Position numbers and translations under genes: made by a program
Shown: positions 1 to 8,380 of the stretch, one piece after another
Numbering within the stretch: position 1 is the first letter of the stretch
Layout: each line of letters opens with the position of its first letter
DNA from: CAG-238 sp963601575
GTDB lineage: Bacteria > Bacillota > Clostridia > Peptostreptococcales > Anaerovoracaceae
Reading direction: 5' to 3'
Length of the DNA stretch: 29,566 nucleotides
Assembly (NCBI GenBank): GCA_963601575.1
Contig: CAVCFO010000020.1
Location: forward strand, 1-29,566
The notes under the pieces: generated by a model
Seen by the model: the letters and a program-made list of their open reading frames with translations, nothing else
Databases searched by the model: none
Told to the model about the DNA's origin: nothing

Positions 1-441
1 ATGTGGCACAGTCTCTTGCTTGGCAAGTGGAAAGAACTGTTCTTCTGGCTTCCAATTGAAGAACTGATTCAATCGAGACAGCAGGAGTACTATGATGCTC
101 TTGGTGCCGCCGACAAGCAGGCTGACAGTGCAGGTTTTGTAGAACTGATGCTTGAAATTATTCGAGACAGTTTAATGGAAGTAGCAGTTGTTGGTCGCTA
201 CACCGACCAAGATGGCGACCAAGTCAGCGACCAAGATAATTCTTCTATAGAACGACTTCTCTCTGTCCTTGGTAATGAAGAGCTCTCAGCGGCAGAACTA
301 ATGCAGCGACTTGGACTTTCACACAAGCCTACCTTCCGCAAGAACTACCTGAATCCAGCCATAGAACAGAATCTAATTGAACGCACAATTCCGGATAAGC
401 CAAACAGCCGAAATCAAAAGTACAGGAAGCGCAGTAATTGA
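1..441 (+). CDS. Fic family protein, C-terminal part (5' end outside window)
   Basis: This is the C-terminal 146 residues of what I recognise as a Fic-family (AMP-transferase type) protein. The helical stretch with RQQEYYDALGAADKQAD (about residues 27-43) and the final winged-helix with KPTFRKNYLNPAIE (about 108-121) and IPDKPNSRNQKYR are typical of the region after the Fic catalytic domain. The HPFxxGN catalytic motif is not present and should lie upstream of base 1, so the ATG at base 1 is probably internal. Residues 68-79 carry a DQ-rich linker (TDQDGDQVSDQD) encoded by three 12-nt near-repeats. The gene is convergent with mfd and shares a terminator with it. Such Fic genes are often accessory, so this may mark the edge of a variable region. 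The family call is good; function and target are unknown. Confidence 0.75.
   Translation: MWHSLLLGKWKELFFWLPIEELIQSRQQEYYDALGAADKQADSAGFVELMLEIIRDSLMEVAVVGRYTDQDGDQVSDQDNSSIERLLSVLGNEELSAAELMQRLGLSHKPTFRKNYLNPAIEQNLIERTIPDKPNSRNQKYRKRSN
204..239 (+). repeat. three 12-nt tandem near-repeats in the Fic gene
   Basis: Three consecutive 12-mers begin with CGACCAAG at 204, 216 and 228 and encode a Asp-Gln repeat linker. The first copy also forms an inverted repeat with TTGGTCG at 191-197. I recall similar DQV-type repeats at this place in related Fic proteins, so copy number may vary between strains. Confidence 0.6.
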
Positions 442-446
442 GTCAA

Positions 447-492
447 TAAAAAGCGGCAGTGCGCTCTATTTTTGAACGTCTGCCGTTTTTTT
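447..492. terminator. bidirectional intrinsic terminator between the Fic gene and mfd
   Basis: The stem CGGCAG (454-459) pairs with CTGCCG (480-485) and is extended outward by an A-tract (448-452) pairing with a T-tract (486-492). Seen from the plus strand seven T follow the stem; seen from the minus strand five or more T follow it. It can therefore end both convergent genes. The mfd stop codon (466-468) lies inside the 20-nt loop, so the mfd 3' end is part of the hairpin. Confidence 0.7.
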
Positions 493-3400
493 GTCCGCAT
501 ATAAAGTATTCAGCATTTCTATGCTGTCTGAGAGCATATGGCTCCGGTCTGTTGAAAGTCGTATGAAAGGCTGAGTGCCTCCATGTATGAAAACTCGTTT
601 CCCGAATTTTTCCGTAAGATTGAAAAGAGCATACCCGCTGAGAGGATTTTTCTCCGCAAAGTCAAATATGAGTTTCACGGCGGCGTTGTTCTTTACGGTA
701 AGCTTCTGCCCCGGAAGCTTCTCCGTTTCTTCGGCGTGAATCCGCGTTATTGCAAGTTCTCCCGCAAGATAGCGAATGTGGGAAACTTTCACGAGGTTGA
801 TGGTCGCCTGAGGTACGTCTCCGAAGCGGTCAAGCATTTCGTCTATGATTTCGTCCTCGTCCTCCTCGCTCCTGACAGAAGCGATTTTTTTGTACATGGA
901 GAGTTTCAGGGATTCGTTTTCGATATATTGCTTCGGGATGTAAGCCGATACAGGAAACTCAATGCTGGCTTCTTCCTTTTCGTCATTTATTATCTCTCCT
1001 TGAAGCGCCCTGACGGCGTTATCTATCATCTTGCAATAAAGCTCGTAGCCCACGCTCATCATGTGTCCGTGCTGTGCCGTTCCCAAGAGATTTCCTGCGC
1101 CTCTGATTTCCAGATCCCGCATGGCAACCTTAAAGCCTGCACCGAACTCCGTAAACTCCCTTATAGCCCTGAGCCTTTTTTCGGAAACCTCCGTGAGGAC
1201 TTTATCCTTTTGGTACATAAGATAGGCGTAGGCGATGCGGTTTGAGCGCCCCACCCGCCCTCTAAGCTGATACAGCTGCGAAAGCCCATATCTGTCGGAA
1301 TCCATGATTATCATGGTATTTGCGTTCGGAATGTCGATTCCCGACTCGATGATCGTCGTCGCCACAAGCACGTTGCTTTCGCCGCTTATGAACCCAATCA
1401 TCACATCCTCCAGGTTGTGTTCATTCATCTGCCCGTGGCCAACCGCAACCTCCGCCTCAGGTACAAGTTCCGAGATCCGATCCGCGATTTTCTGTATTCC
1501 CTTTACCCGGTTGAAGACCACGTATACCTGGCCCCCTCGCCCAAGTTCCCTTTCGATGATGTCCTTTATCAGCATATCGTCCTGCTCCAGCACATAGGTC
1601 TGCACCGGATATCGTTCCTCCGGCGGCTCCTCGATGATGCTCATATCCTTGATTCCCGTCATGGACATATTCAAGGTCCTTGGAATCGGCGTGGCAGAAA
1701 GAGTCAAAACATCCACATTTTGCTTCATCTTCTTGATGGCTTCCTTGTCCTCAACCCCGAAGCGCTGCTCCTCATCCACCACCAGAAGCCCCAGATCCTT
1801 GAATTTCACATCCCCGGAAAGGAGCCTGTGGGTGCCGATGATAAGGTCGATCTGGCCTTTTCCCAGATCTTCGATTATTTTCTTTTGCTGGGCGGCGGTC
1901 CTGAACCGCGAGAGAACTTCCACCTTGAAGGGGAACTTCTCGAAGCGTTCTTTCAGGGTATAATAGTGCTGGTTTGCCAGTATGGTCGTCGGAACCAGCA
2001 CCGCCGCCTGTTTGCCGTCGGAAACGCATTTGAAGAGCGCCCTCGCCGCGACCTCGGTCTTTCCGAAGCCCACGTCGCCGCACAGAAGCCTATCCATGGA
2101 AAAAGGCTTTTCCATGTCGCTTTTGATTTCTTCTGCGGCCCTGAGCTGGTCGCCTGTTTCTTCATATGGGAATGCGTCCTCAAATTCCTTTTGCCAAATA
2201 GTATCCGCCGGAAAGCTGTGTCCCGGCTGCATCTTGCGCTGGGCATAAAGGTCGATGAGATCCTTTGCCATCACGGCAATTTCCGCCTTCGCCTTTGCCT
2301 TGGTTGCCTTCCACTCGCCGCCGCTGAGCTTGTTTATCTTCGGGGGAGCACCGTCCAAACCGATGTATTTCTGGACGATGTCCATCTGCTCCACCGGAAC
2401 ATAGAGCATATCACAGCCCGCATATTTTATCTTGATATAGTCCTTTTTCTCTCCCTGAACGGAAAGCTGCTCGATTCCAACGAACCTACCGATACCGTGG
2501 TTTTCGTGAACGACGTAGTCCCCCTCACGCATATCCGAGAAAGACTGGATTTTGCTGCCCCTGTCCTTGAATTTTTTGCGTTTTTTCGGCTTGTGGCCTG
2601 CGAATATGTCCGCCTCGCATATATAGCAAAATTTCTCGCTGGGAAAGTCGATTCCCGAGGTAAGACTTCCCTTTTCGAAGCCTACCTTTCCCTCAAGGCC
2701 GATTCTCTCCACAAATTCCCGCAGGTTTTCTATCCTTTCCTCGGAGGATGAGACTATGGTAATGCGGTAGCCCTTTTTCGCATAAGCCTTTAATTCCGTC
2801 TCAAGCACGTTCATCTTGCCGCCAAAAGAAAGCACCTGCCTTGTGTTCAGGTTATATACTTTGTCAAAATTGTCTATCCCCGCGATCCGTTTCGGAAAAG
2901 GCGTAAATACCGCAACATTGGGATATTTGTATGCTTTTCGAAAATCGTTTTCGTCAGAAATTACGGAGGCATCCTTTGGGATTGCCTGACCCCGCGAAAG
3001 CATGACCTTGAAGTCTTCCTTCAGTTCAAGACTCCGATGAGTCAGAACTTCCTCTATTCTGTCCGGATCGTCTGCCATCAGCATACCGTCCGCCATATAG
3101 TCCCAGATATATTCCGTTTCGTCATAAAAATATCCGATGTAATTTCCCAGAAGCTGAAGATTTGAAACCTGCTCGATATATTCGCAGATTTCGCCTGCGG
3201 TTTTTAGGATGTTTTGGGCGATTTCCTCATCCCTTGCGCTGATTTCCTTTGCCGCCCGTTCGTAGTCCGCCCTGAGCTTCTTCGAGGCGCGTTTGAAAAT
3301 TTCCTCGTCCTTTACGATCTGCTCCGCCGGATAAATTTCAACATATTTTAGATTTTCCACCGAGCGCTGGCTTTCCGGGTCAAAAGTCCTGACAGAATCC

Positions 3401-3921
3401 ACCTCGTTTCCGAAAAATTCGATTCTGTAAGGATAGTCTCCGTCCGGCGTAAACACGTCTATAATGCCGCCCCGGATGCTGTACTGTCCCCGCGTTTCGA
3501 CGATATCGCATCTTTCGTAGCCCATAAGCGCAAGGCTCTTATTTATCTTGCTTATTTCGATTTCCTCGCCCAAGCTTATTTTCAGAGAGGTTTCCTCGAA
3601 ATAGCTGTGGGGAGTAAGCTTTTTTACCGCGGCAAAAACCGGCGCGATTACGATGACCGGCTCTCCCGTTCGCAGCGCTTTCAGGGCTTTTAGTCTCTGT
3701 ATGAGCGTCTCATGGTCTTTTGCCGCAAATCTCAGCAGGAACTGCTCCTCCCCGGAAAGGGTTATGATTTCCTTATCCCTGACAAAAAAAGAAAGATCCA
3801 AAGCAAGCCTCCTCGCCCGCACATCTGTAGGTACGATAATAATGCTTTGATTCTTTTCTTTTGCAAGTTCGGCTATGATCGGAGCTGTTCGGCTTTCGGA
3901 TATTCCTGAAATGTTAATCAT
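466..3921 (-). CDS. mfd: transcription-repair coupling factor Mfd
   Basis: A 1151-residue DNA translocase that removes stalled RNA polymerase and recruits UvrA to template-strand lesions. Seen in order: a UvrB-like N-terminal module (about 1-330); a CarD-like RNA-polymerase-interacting domain (about 460-530, with VVHENHGIGRFVG); then the RecG-like motor with Walker A GDVGFGKT (615-622), DEEQ box (716-719), the TLSATPIPRTL motif and QLRGRVGR (about 884-891). The TRG motif RGAGNLLG follows near 938, and a C-terminal TRCF domain completes the protein. Length matches the family. The start ATG overlaps the pth stop by 8 nt and is preceded by GAAGGAAG, implying translational coupling. It is the last gene of the murC-glmU-prs-pth-mfd run. 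Nothing is missing, so it should be functional. Confidence 0.98.
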   Translation of the reverse strand: MINISGISESRTAPIIAELAKEKNQSIIIVPTDVRARRLALDLSFFVRDKEIITLSGEEQFLLRFAAKDHETLIQRLKALKALRTGEPVIVIAPVFAAVKKLTPHSYFEETSLKISLGEEIEISKINKSLALMGYERCDIVETRGQYSIRGGIIDVFTPDGDYPYRIEFFGNEVDSVRTFDPESQRSVENLKYVEIYPAEQIVKDEEIFKRASKKLRADYERAAKEISARDEEIAQNILKTAGEICEYIEQVSNLQLLGNYIGYFYDETEYIWDYMADGMLMADDPDRIEEVLTHRSLELKEDFKVMLSRGQAIPKDASVISDENDFRKAYKYPNVAVFTPFPKRIAGIDNFDKVYNLNTRQVLSFGGKMNVLETELKAYAKKGYRITIVSSSEERIENLREFVERIGLEGKVGFEKGSLTSGIDFPSEKFCYICEADIFAGHKPKKRKKFKDRGSKIQSFSDMREGDYVVHENHGIGRFVGIEQLSVQGEKKDYIKIKYAGCDMLYVPVEQMDIVQKYIGLDGAPPKINKLSGGEWKATKAKAKAEIAVMAKDLIDLYAQRKMQPGHSFPADTIWQKEFEDAFPYEETGDQLRAAEEIKSDMEKPFSMDRLLCGDVGFGKTEVAARALFKCVSDGKQAAVLVPTTILANQHYYTLKERFEKFPFKVEVLSRFRTAAQQKKIIEDLGKGQIDLIIGTHRLLSGDVKFKDLGLLVVDEEQRFGVEDKEAIKKMKQNVDVLTLSATPIPRTLNMSMTGIKDMSIIEEPPEERYPVQTYVLEQDDMLIKDIIERELGRGGQVYVVFNRVKGIQKIADRISELVPEAEVAVGHGQMNEHNLEDVMIGFISGESNVLVATTIIESGIDIPNANTMIIMDSDRYGLSQLYQLRGRVGRSNRIAYAYLMYQKDKVLTEVSEKRLRAIREFTEFGAGFKVAMRDLEIRGAGNLLGTAQHGHMMSVGYELYCKMIDNAVRALQGEIINDEKEEASIEFPVSAYIPKQYIENESLKLSMYKKIASVRSEEDEDEIIDEMLDRFGDVPQATINLVKVSHIRYLAGELAITRIHAEETEKLPGQKLTVKNNAAVKLIFDFAEKNPLSGYALFNLTEKFGKRVFIHGGTQPFIRLSTDRSHMLSDSIEMLNTLYADKKTADVQK

Positions 3922-4468
3922 TTTTTTCTTCCTTCTTTTGCCTTACATTATACTCGTTCATGGCTTTGTCTATTCCTTTTTCCACGATGCAAGCCGCCGC
4001 GTCCGCAGCCCTTGTGAGTGCGTCCTCCAAAAGCTCCTTTTCGCCCTTTGACACGCNNNNNNNNNNGCCGATTCCCACGCGAATCCGCGGAAAACCGTCC
4101 TCACCCAAAAGGTAAATGATATTTCTCATTCCGTTATGGGTGCCGGCGCTGCCTTTCTTGCGGAGCCTGATGCTTCCGGTGGGAATGTCTATGTCGTCGT
4201 AGATTACTATGAGATTTTCGATTTCCTCCTTGTAAAAATTCATGACCTCTACTACGCTTTGACCGCTGAGGTTCATGAAAGTTTGCGGTTTTACGAGCAA
4301 AACCTTTTGGCCGGCGATTCTCCCCTCGCCGACCAAGGCTTTGAATTTTATCTTGTCGATTTTTATGCCGTACTTCTCCGCAAGCAGGTCTAGGGCTATA
4401 AATCCCATATTATGTCTGGTATTTTCGTATTTTCTGCCGGGATTTCCGAGGCCTACGATTATATACAC
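3914..4468 (-). CDS. pth: peptidyl-tRNA hydrolase, interrupted by a 10-N gap
   Basis: Pth cleaves peptidyl-tRNA released from ribosomes and recycles the tRNA. The N-terminus has GLGNPG (6-11) and the catalytic His19 in TRHNMGF, then FMNLSG (64-69), the Asp pair at 91-92 (YDDID) and HNGMRN (111-116), all expected for the family. The start is GTG with AAAGGA upstream; no in-frame ATG competes. Ten N (4057-4066) fall just after RIRVGIG. The frame stays open through them, but the family normally has about 15 residues here, including a D-x-x-D-Y-V-L-type segment, and only about four fit. The real gap is therefore probably 30-35 nt longer. The gene lies 26 nt after prs and overlaps mfd by 8 nt. The gene is confidently identified; its exact length is not. 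Confidence 0.93.
   Translation of the reverse strand: MYIIVGLGNPGRKYENTRHNMGFIALDLLAEKYGIKIDKIKFKALVGEGRIAGQKVLLVKPQTFMNLSGQSVVEVMNFYKEEIENLIVIYDDIDIPTGSIRLRKKGSAGTHNGMRNIIYLLGEDGFPRIRVGIGXXXXVSKGEKELLEDALTRAADAAACIVEKGIDKAMNEYNVRQKKEEKND
4057..4066. other. run of ten N: assembly gap inside pth
   Basis: Ten consecutive undetermined bases. Ten is a common scaffold placeholder, and comparison with the Pth fold suggests the true missing sequence is about 40-45 nt. Contig order across this point is supported only by pth reading on both sides. Confidence 0.95.
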
Positions 4469-4494
4469 GGGATGCGTTCCTTTCGTCTATATTT

Positions 4495-5445
4495 TTAGTC
4501 AAACAGCACACTGATTGAACCGTTGGTAAATACTCTTGTCAGGGCTTCCGCAAAGAGAGGCGCAACGGAAAGGAAAGTCATCTTTTCCAGTTTCTTTTCC
4601 TCAGGAAGCGGAACGGTATTGAGAAGCACAAGTTCTTCGATCGCAGAGGCCGCAAGTCTTTCTACGGCAGGGCCTGAAAGTACCGGGTGGGTTGCAGCCG
4701 CAAAAACGGCTTTTGCGCCCAGGTCTTTTATGGCATTCGCAGCGTTGCAAATTGTTCCTGCGGTGTCGATCATGTCGTCGATGATGATGCAGTTCTTGCC
4801 GCAGATATTACCGATGATGTTCATGATCTCGCTCTTGTTCGGCTCAGGTCTTCTCTTGTCGATAATGGCGATAGGGCAGTTGAGATACTGTGCAAGATTT
4901 CTTGCTCTGGTAACGCTGCCGTGGTCAGGAGAAACGATAACTACATCCTCCATGTCCTTTTCCTGGAAATACTTTGCGATGATAGGCATTCCCAGCAGGT
5001 GGTCAACGGGGATGTCGAAGTATCCTTGAATCTGGTTTGCGTGTAAGTCCATGGTGAGGACTCTGTCGGCTCCTGCCGCCATAATGAGGTCAGCAACAAG
5101 CTTTGCCGTAATCGGATCCCTTGCCTTTGCCTTTCTGTCCTGACGTGCGTAGCCATAATATGGGATAATTGCGTTGATTCTTCCTGCGGAAGCTCTCTTC
5201 ATGGCATCGATCATGATAAGAAGCTCCATAAGGTTGTCATTTACCGGATTGCAGGTCGATTGAATTATATATACGTCGACACCTCTGACGGATTCCCAGA
5301 TGTTCACCGAAATTTCACCGTCGCTGAACTTTGTAACCGTTGCCTTTCCAAGTGGCTTACCCATAATGTCTGCGATTTCCTTGGCTAATTCCGGATGGGA
5401 ATTGCCCGTAAAAATTTTGTAGTCAGAAAATACTCCGCTTCTCAC
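4495..5445 (-). CDS. prs: ribose-phosphate pyrophosphokinase (PRPP synthase)
   Basis: Class I PRPP synthase of 316 residues: it transfers pyrophosphate from ATP to ribose-5-phosphate, feeding purine, pyrimidine, His, Trp and NAD synthesis. Seen: FSDGEI (40-45), the ATP-site segment YYGYARQDRK (96-105), MDLHA with His135, the catalytic-loop sequence KRRPEPN (197-203), and the PRPP-binding motif IIIDDMIDTAGTI (220-232). Length is standard. The start is GTG with GAGG about 9 nt upstream, giving MRSGVFSDYKIFTGN; the homologous core begins near residue 9, so a slightly later start cannot be excluded. It lies 44 nt after the glmU-like gene and 26 nt before pth, the conserved Firmicutes order. PRPP is the effector sensed by PurR, encoded elsewhere in this window. 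Confidence 0.97.
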   Translation of the reverse strand: MRSGVFSDYKIFTGNSHPELAKEIADIMGKPLGKATVTKFSDGEISVNIWESVRGVDVYIIQSTCNPVNDNLMELLIMIDAMKRASAGRINAIIPYYGYARQDRKAKARDPITAKLVADLIMAAGADRVLTMDLHANQIQGYFDIPVDHLLGMPIIAKYFQEKDMEDVVIVSPDHGSVTRARNLAQYLNCPIAIIDKRRPEPNKSEIMNIIGNICGKNCIIIDDMIDTAGTICNAANAIKDLGAKAVFAAATHPVLSGPAVERLAASAIEELVLLNTVPLPEEKKLEKMTFLSVAPLFAEALTRVFTNGSISVLFD

Positions 5446-5489
5446 TGTTTTTTACCTCGTCTTTCTTTTGTGTGTTCTGTGTACTTTTG

Positions 5490-6209
5490 CTATTTTTTTC
5501 TCTTCAAAATCCCTTTTGCAGAAACCCATCCCTGCTTCTTTGTGCCGCGGGCTCTTGCTATGTAAAGAGCGTCACCCTCCACATCCTCCGTAACGGTGCT
5601 TCCGGCGGCTATGTAGGCTCCCTCACCCACATTTACCGGTGAAACAAGGTTGCTGTTGCAGCCTATAAATGCTCCGTCCGAAACCTTTGAGCGGTATTTT
5701 GCGCTGCCGTCGTAATTTACAAAAACAACTCCGCAGCCAAGGTTTACGTTGCGCCCCACATCCGAATCCCCTATATATGTGAGGTGCGCTGCTTTTGAGC
5801 CGTCTCCAAAGGATGAATTTTTGATTTCCACAAAGTCTCCCACCTTGCAGTTTGCGCCGACCCTGCTTCCGGGCCTGATATATGCGAAAGGACCGACCTT
5901 CGTTCCTTCACCTATCGAGCTTTCGACTATGACGGAATTTTCGATTTCAACTCCGTCTGCAATCTTTGAATCTGTGATTCTGGTATTCTGTCTGATTATG
6001 CAATTTTTTCCGATTTCAGTGTCGCCCTCTAGCCTAACCAATGGGCCTATCACCGAGCCCTCGCCTATTTTCACGCTTTCGTCGATATATGCAGAATTTG
6101 CATCTACAAATTTCACTCCGGCCTGCATATGTCTCAGTACAATATTCATGCGCGCTTCCAAAGACCTCTTGCATTCTTCAAGCAGAGCGTTTCTTTTCTT
6201 TTCGTCCAT
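5490..6209 (-). CDS. glmU: GlmU C-terminal acetyltransferase domain as a stand-alone protein
   Basis: A 239-residue left-handed beta-helix protein matching only the C-terminal half of GlmU, which acetylates glucosamine-1-phosphate with acetyl-CoA. It starts with the linker helix (EARMNIVLRHMQAGV, 18-32) followed by hexapeptide repeats. The acetyltransferase residues look intact: RPG with Arg112, EIKN with Lys130, HLTYIGD with likely catalytic His142 and Tyr145, NYDG (165-168) and Lys171. The N-terminal uridylyltransferase domain, with its LAAGxGTRM signature and about 230 residues, is absent. The sequence upstream of the ATG is the murC 3' end, so the domain has not simply been split off by a frameshift nearby. 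The ATG is 9 nt after the murC stop with a GGGGTGG ribosome site. UDP-GlcNAc synthesis would need a separate uridylyltransferase. Alternatively it acts on another acceptor. Confidence 0.88.
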   Translation of the reverse strand: MDEKKRNALLEECKRSLEARMNIVLRHMQAGVKFVDANSAYIDESVKIGEGSVIGPLVRLEGDTEIGKNCIIRQNTRITDSKIADGVEIENSVIVESSIGEGTKVGPFAYIRPGSRVGANCKVGDFVEIKNSSFGDGSKAAHLTYIGDSDVGRNVNLGCGVVFVNYDGSAKYRSKVSDGAFIGCNSNLVSPVNVGEGAYIAAGSTVTEDVEGDALYIARARGTKKQGWVSAKGILKRKK

Positions 6210-6218
6210 GGCCCACCC

Positions 6219-7595
6219 CTACTTTTCCAAAAGCATTTCGCCGACTTTATAAATATCCCCCGCGCCCATGGTAATGACCATGTCGCCGGCCTGGGCATTT
6301 TCGCCGACATACTTTGCGATTTCCTCAAAATCTTTCATAAAAATAACTTCCTTTGTAGGATGAGTCTCCTTGATTTTTTCCGCAAGCTGCTCCGATGAAA
6401 TCTTATATATGTTTTTTTCTCTCGCCGCGTAGATCTCGGCAAGTATCAGCTTATCCGCTTTGTTAAATGCTTCGGCAAAATCGTCGAAAAGCGCCAGTGT
6501 CCTCGTGTAGGTATGAGGCTGAAAAATGCACCAGAGCTTATTGTGCGGCACATTCTGAGAAGCCGCCAGGGTCGCCTTGATTTCCGTCGGATGGTGAGCG
6601 TAGTCGTCAACTATCTTTACGCCTTTTGCGGTAGTTCCCACGATGTCGAATCTTCTCTGGGTGCCGTGATAGGCTTCCAGAGTTTCTTTTATAATTGCTT
6701 CGTCCACTCCAAGGGTATGACCGCAGGCAAATGCCGCCAGCGCGTTCAAAATGTTATGTTCTCCCGGAATCTGTAGCTGGATTCTTGCAAGGGATTTTCC
6801 CCCATGCCAAACCTCAAAGGACGGCATCCCGTTTCCGTCGAAGCGAATGTCCTTTGCAAAATAATCGCAATTTTCGTTAAGCCCGAATGTCACCGCATTG
6901 TCCATATCCTTGACGATTCTGTTCACGAAAGGATTTGCATCGTATGCGATGATCGTCCCGTCTTGCGGCACAAGGTGCGCGAAACGGTCGAAAGAGCTTA
7001 CTATATGCTCTATGTCCTTGAAATAGTCCAGATGATCCGAATCTATATTGAGGATTATTTCCATCTTCGGCTTCAGGCTGAGAAAGCTGTCCATGTACTC
7101 ACATGCCTCGGTGACAAAATACCGGCTGTCCCCAACCTTGACATTGCCGCCTATTTCCGAAAGGTTGCCTCCCACAAGTATCGTAGGCGACAGCTTCGCC
7201 CTGTCGAGAATCAGCGAAACCATGGAGGTGGTGGTGGTCTTTCCGTGGGTTCCTGATATTGCGATGCTGCTTTCGTATCCCTCCATCAAAAGTCCCAGCA
7301 TCTGAGCTCTGGTCATGATGGGAATATTTCGCTCCTGCGCCGCTGCAAGCTCAGGATTATCCTTTCCCACAGCTGCCGAATAGACCAAAAGTTCAGCGTT
7401 TTCGACATTTTCTGCCCTGTGGCCAATAAAAATTCTCGCCCCCTGCCTTGCCAGCTTATCCGTCATATCCGATTCTTTCATGTCGGAACCGGATACGTTA
7501 TATCCTCTGGACATCAAAATTTCTGCAATGGCGGAGAGTCCTATCCCTCCGATGCCTATGCAGTGAATGTTCTTATATTTATTTAAATCAAGCAT
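6219..7595 (-). CDS. murC: UDP-N-acetylmuramate--L-alanine ligase MurC
   Basis: MurC adds L-alanine to UDP-MurNAc, the first peptide step of peptidoglycan synthesis in the cytoplasm. The 458-residue length is normal. Seen: nucleotide-binding CIGIGGIGLSAIA (12-24), the Mur-ligase P-loop SGTHGKTTTTSM (114-125), EACEYMDSFL and NIDSDHLDY in the central domain, and DDYAHHPTEI in the C-terminal part, which is typical of MurC. The start ATG follows TTGGAGGC. It is the first gene of the minus-strand run leading through glmU-like, prs, pth and mfd; the downstream gap is only 9 nt. A promoter candidate lies 40-46 nt upstream of the start codon. In many Clostridia purR follows murC; here glmU does. Confidence 0.97.
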   Translation of the reverse strand: MLDLNKYKNIHCIGIGGIGLSAIAEILMSRGYNVSGSDMKESDMTDKLARQGARIFIGHRAENVENAELLVYSAAVGKDNPELAAAQERNIPIMTRAQMLGLLMEGYESSIAISGTHGKTTTTSMVSLILDRAKLSPTILVGGNLSEIGGNVKVGDSRYFVTEACEYMDSFLSLKPKMEIILNIDSDHLDYFKDIEHIVSSFDRFAHLVPQDGTIIAYDANPFVNRIVKDMDNAVTFGLNENCDYFAKDIRFDGNGMPSFEVWHGGKSLARIQLQIPGEHNILNALAAFACGHTLGVDEAIIKETLEAYHGTQRRFDIVGTTAKGVKIVDDYAHHPTEIKATLAASQNVPHNKLWCIFQPHTYTRTLALFDDFAEAFNKADKLILAEIYAAREKNIYKISSEQLAEKIKETHPTKEVIFMKDFEEIAKYVGENAQAGDMVITMGAGDIYKVGEMLLEK

Positions 7596-7635
7596 AAAAA
7601 GCCTCCAATTTTTGCGTCGATTTTATACGTTTATT

Positions 7636-7645
7636 AGTATAACAC
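7636..7645 (-). promoter_or_regulatory. candidate promoter for murC operon
   Basis: On the minus strand a TATACT -10 box (7636-7641) is preceded by TG plus one base, an extended -10. The base pattern 17 nt further up (TATAAC) is a poor -35. It is the best candidate between the upstream terminator and murC. Confidence 0.4.
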
Positions 7646-7693
7646 AATTTCGGCTTTTGTTATATATAAATTGAAAAAAATTTTGATGGAGAA

Positions 7694-7735
7694 AAAGAAA
7701 AAAGCCAAGGCTCAGGCTTTTGCCCGGTCTTGGCT
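7694..7735 (-). terminator. intrinsic terminator of the 184-residue membrane protein gene
   Basis: Directly after the stop codon, AGCCAAG pairs with CTTGGCT (7729-7735 and 7703-7709) and an inner CGGGC/GCCTG stem closes an AAAA loop. On the minus strand six T and further T-rich sequence follow. It separates this gene from murC. Confidence 0.85.
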
Positions 7736-8290
7736 CTATTTTTTTCTTTTTTTGCTGGATTTTGTATTCGTATTTGCACCGGATTTTGCGGAGGAAACGC
7801 CCTTTGCGCTTGCCTTTCCTGCGCCCGGCTGATGTTTGATTACACGAATTTGCGGATTCTTTTCTTTGGCATATTGGCAGATTTCGCTTACCTGGCTTTT
7901 CTTGAAAAACAGGGCTTTTTCGAGGCTGCTATAGCCGATATGAAGCCGCACATATTCGTCGTGGCCTCGATCTTCGATTACAATGGCATTTATGTCCTCC
8001 CAAGGGAAAAAATCGTACTGGGTCGTAATCTGCATATTATAGAAAATCTCCAGTCCTCTCGAGGTGAGAGCTGCGTCCTTTTCGGTCACCATGGTGATCG
8101 AATAAAGTATCGCAAAAATCATGGAAATCACCGCAAGTGGCAGATTTCTGTCCATGGAGGTCGCTCCAAAGATCAGCAAAACAGCCACAAGCACCCAGCC
8201 TCCGATTTTTACCCATTTTTTTCTGGGCTTATAGGCGCGAGCCGTATAAATCGGCGGCGGCAGCAAGTCCCAGGGCAGCATTTTTCTCAT
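7736..8290 (-). CDS. small two-helix membrane protein with PH-like cytoplasmic part
   Basis: I do not recognise a named family. The 184 residues contain a proline-rich start with basic KPRKK (21-25), two hydrophobic segments (about 28-45 and 50-68) separated by a short turn, and a soluble beta-rich stretch (about 74-152, with FFPWEDINAIVIEDRG). This arrangement resembles bacterial PH-domain membrane proteins of the YcxB/bPH type, which is an inference. The tail (153-184) is Ala/Ser/Lys-rich low complexity ending in KKRKK, probably disordered and cytoplasmic. The ATG is supported by AAAGGA nine bases upstream. It is flanked by hairpins on both sides, so it is probably transcribed alone or by read-through from nhaC. 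No function can be assigned. Confidence 0.75.
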   Translation of the reverse strand: MRKMLPWDLLPPPIYTARAYKPRKKWVKIGGWVLVAVLLIFGATSMDRNLPLAVISMIFAILYSITMVTEKDAALTSRGLEIFYNMQITTQYDFFPWEDINAIVIEDRGHDEYVRLHIGYSSLEKALFFKKSQVSEICQYAKEKNPQIRVIKHQPGAGKASAKGVSSAKSGANTNTKSSKKRKK

Positions 8291-8308
8291 GTCTATGCGT
8301 CCTTTCGT

Positions 8309-8338
8309 AAAAGGGCGCGTCAGTTTCCCGGCGCGCCC
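8309..8338 (-). terminator. GC-rich hairpin after the NhaC gene
   Basis: GGGCGCG (8313-8319) pairs with CGCGCCC (8332-8338) around a 12-nt loop. On the minus strand TTTT follows the stem. It lies between the NhaC gene and the downstream membrane protein gene; the short T-run suggests partial termination. Confidence 0.6.
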
Positions 8339-8380
8339 GAAATTTACCGAAAATTAAGCTATGTTAAGCTCCTAAGTGAG

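Noticed and set aside
1417..2751. 444-codon plus-strand ORF inside mfd
   Set aside because: It is antisense to conserved mfd motor domains, and its translation is rich in His/Leu/Arg with no recognisable domain; a codon-bias shadow.
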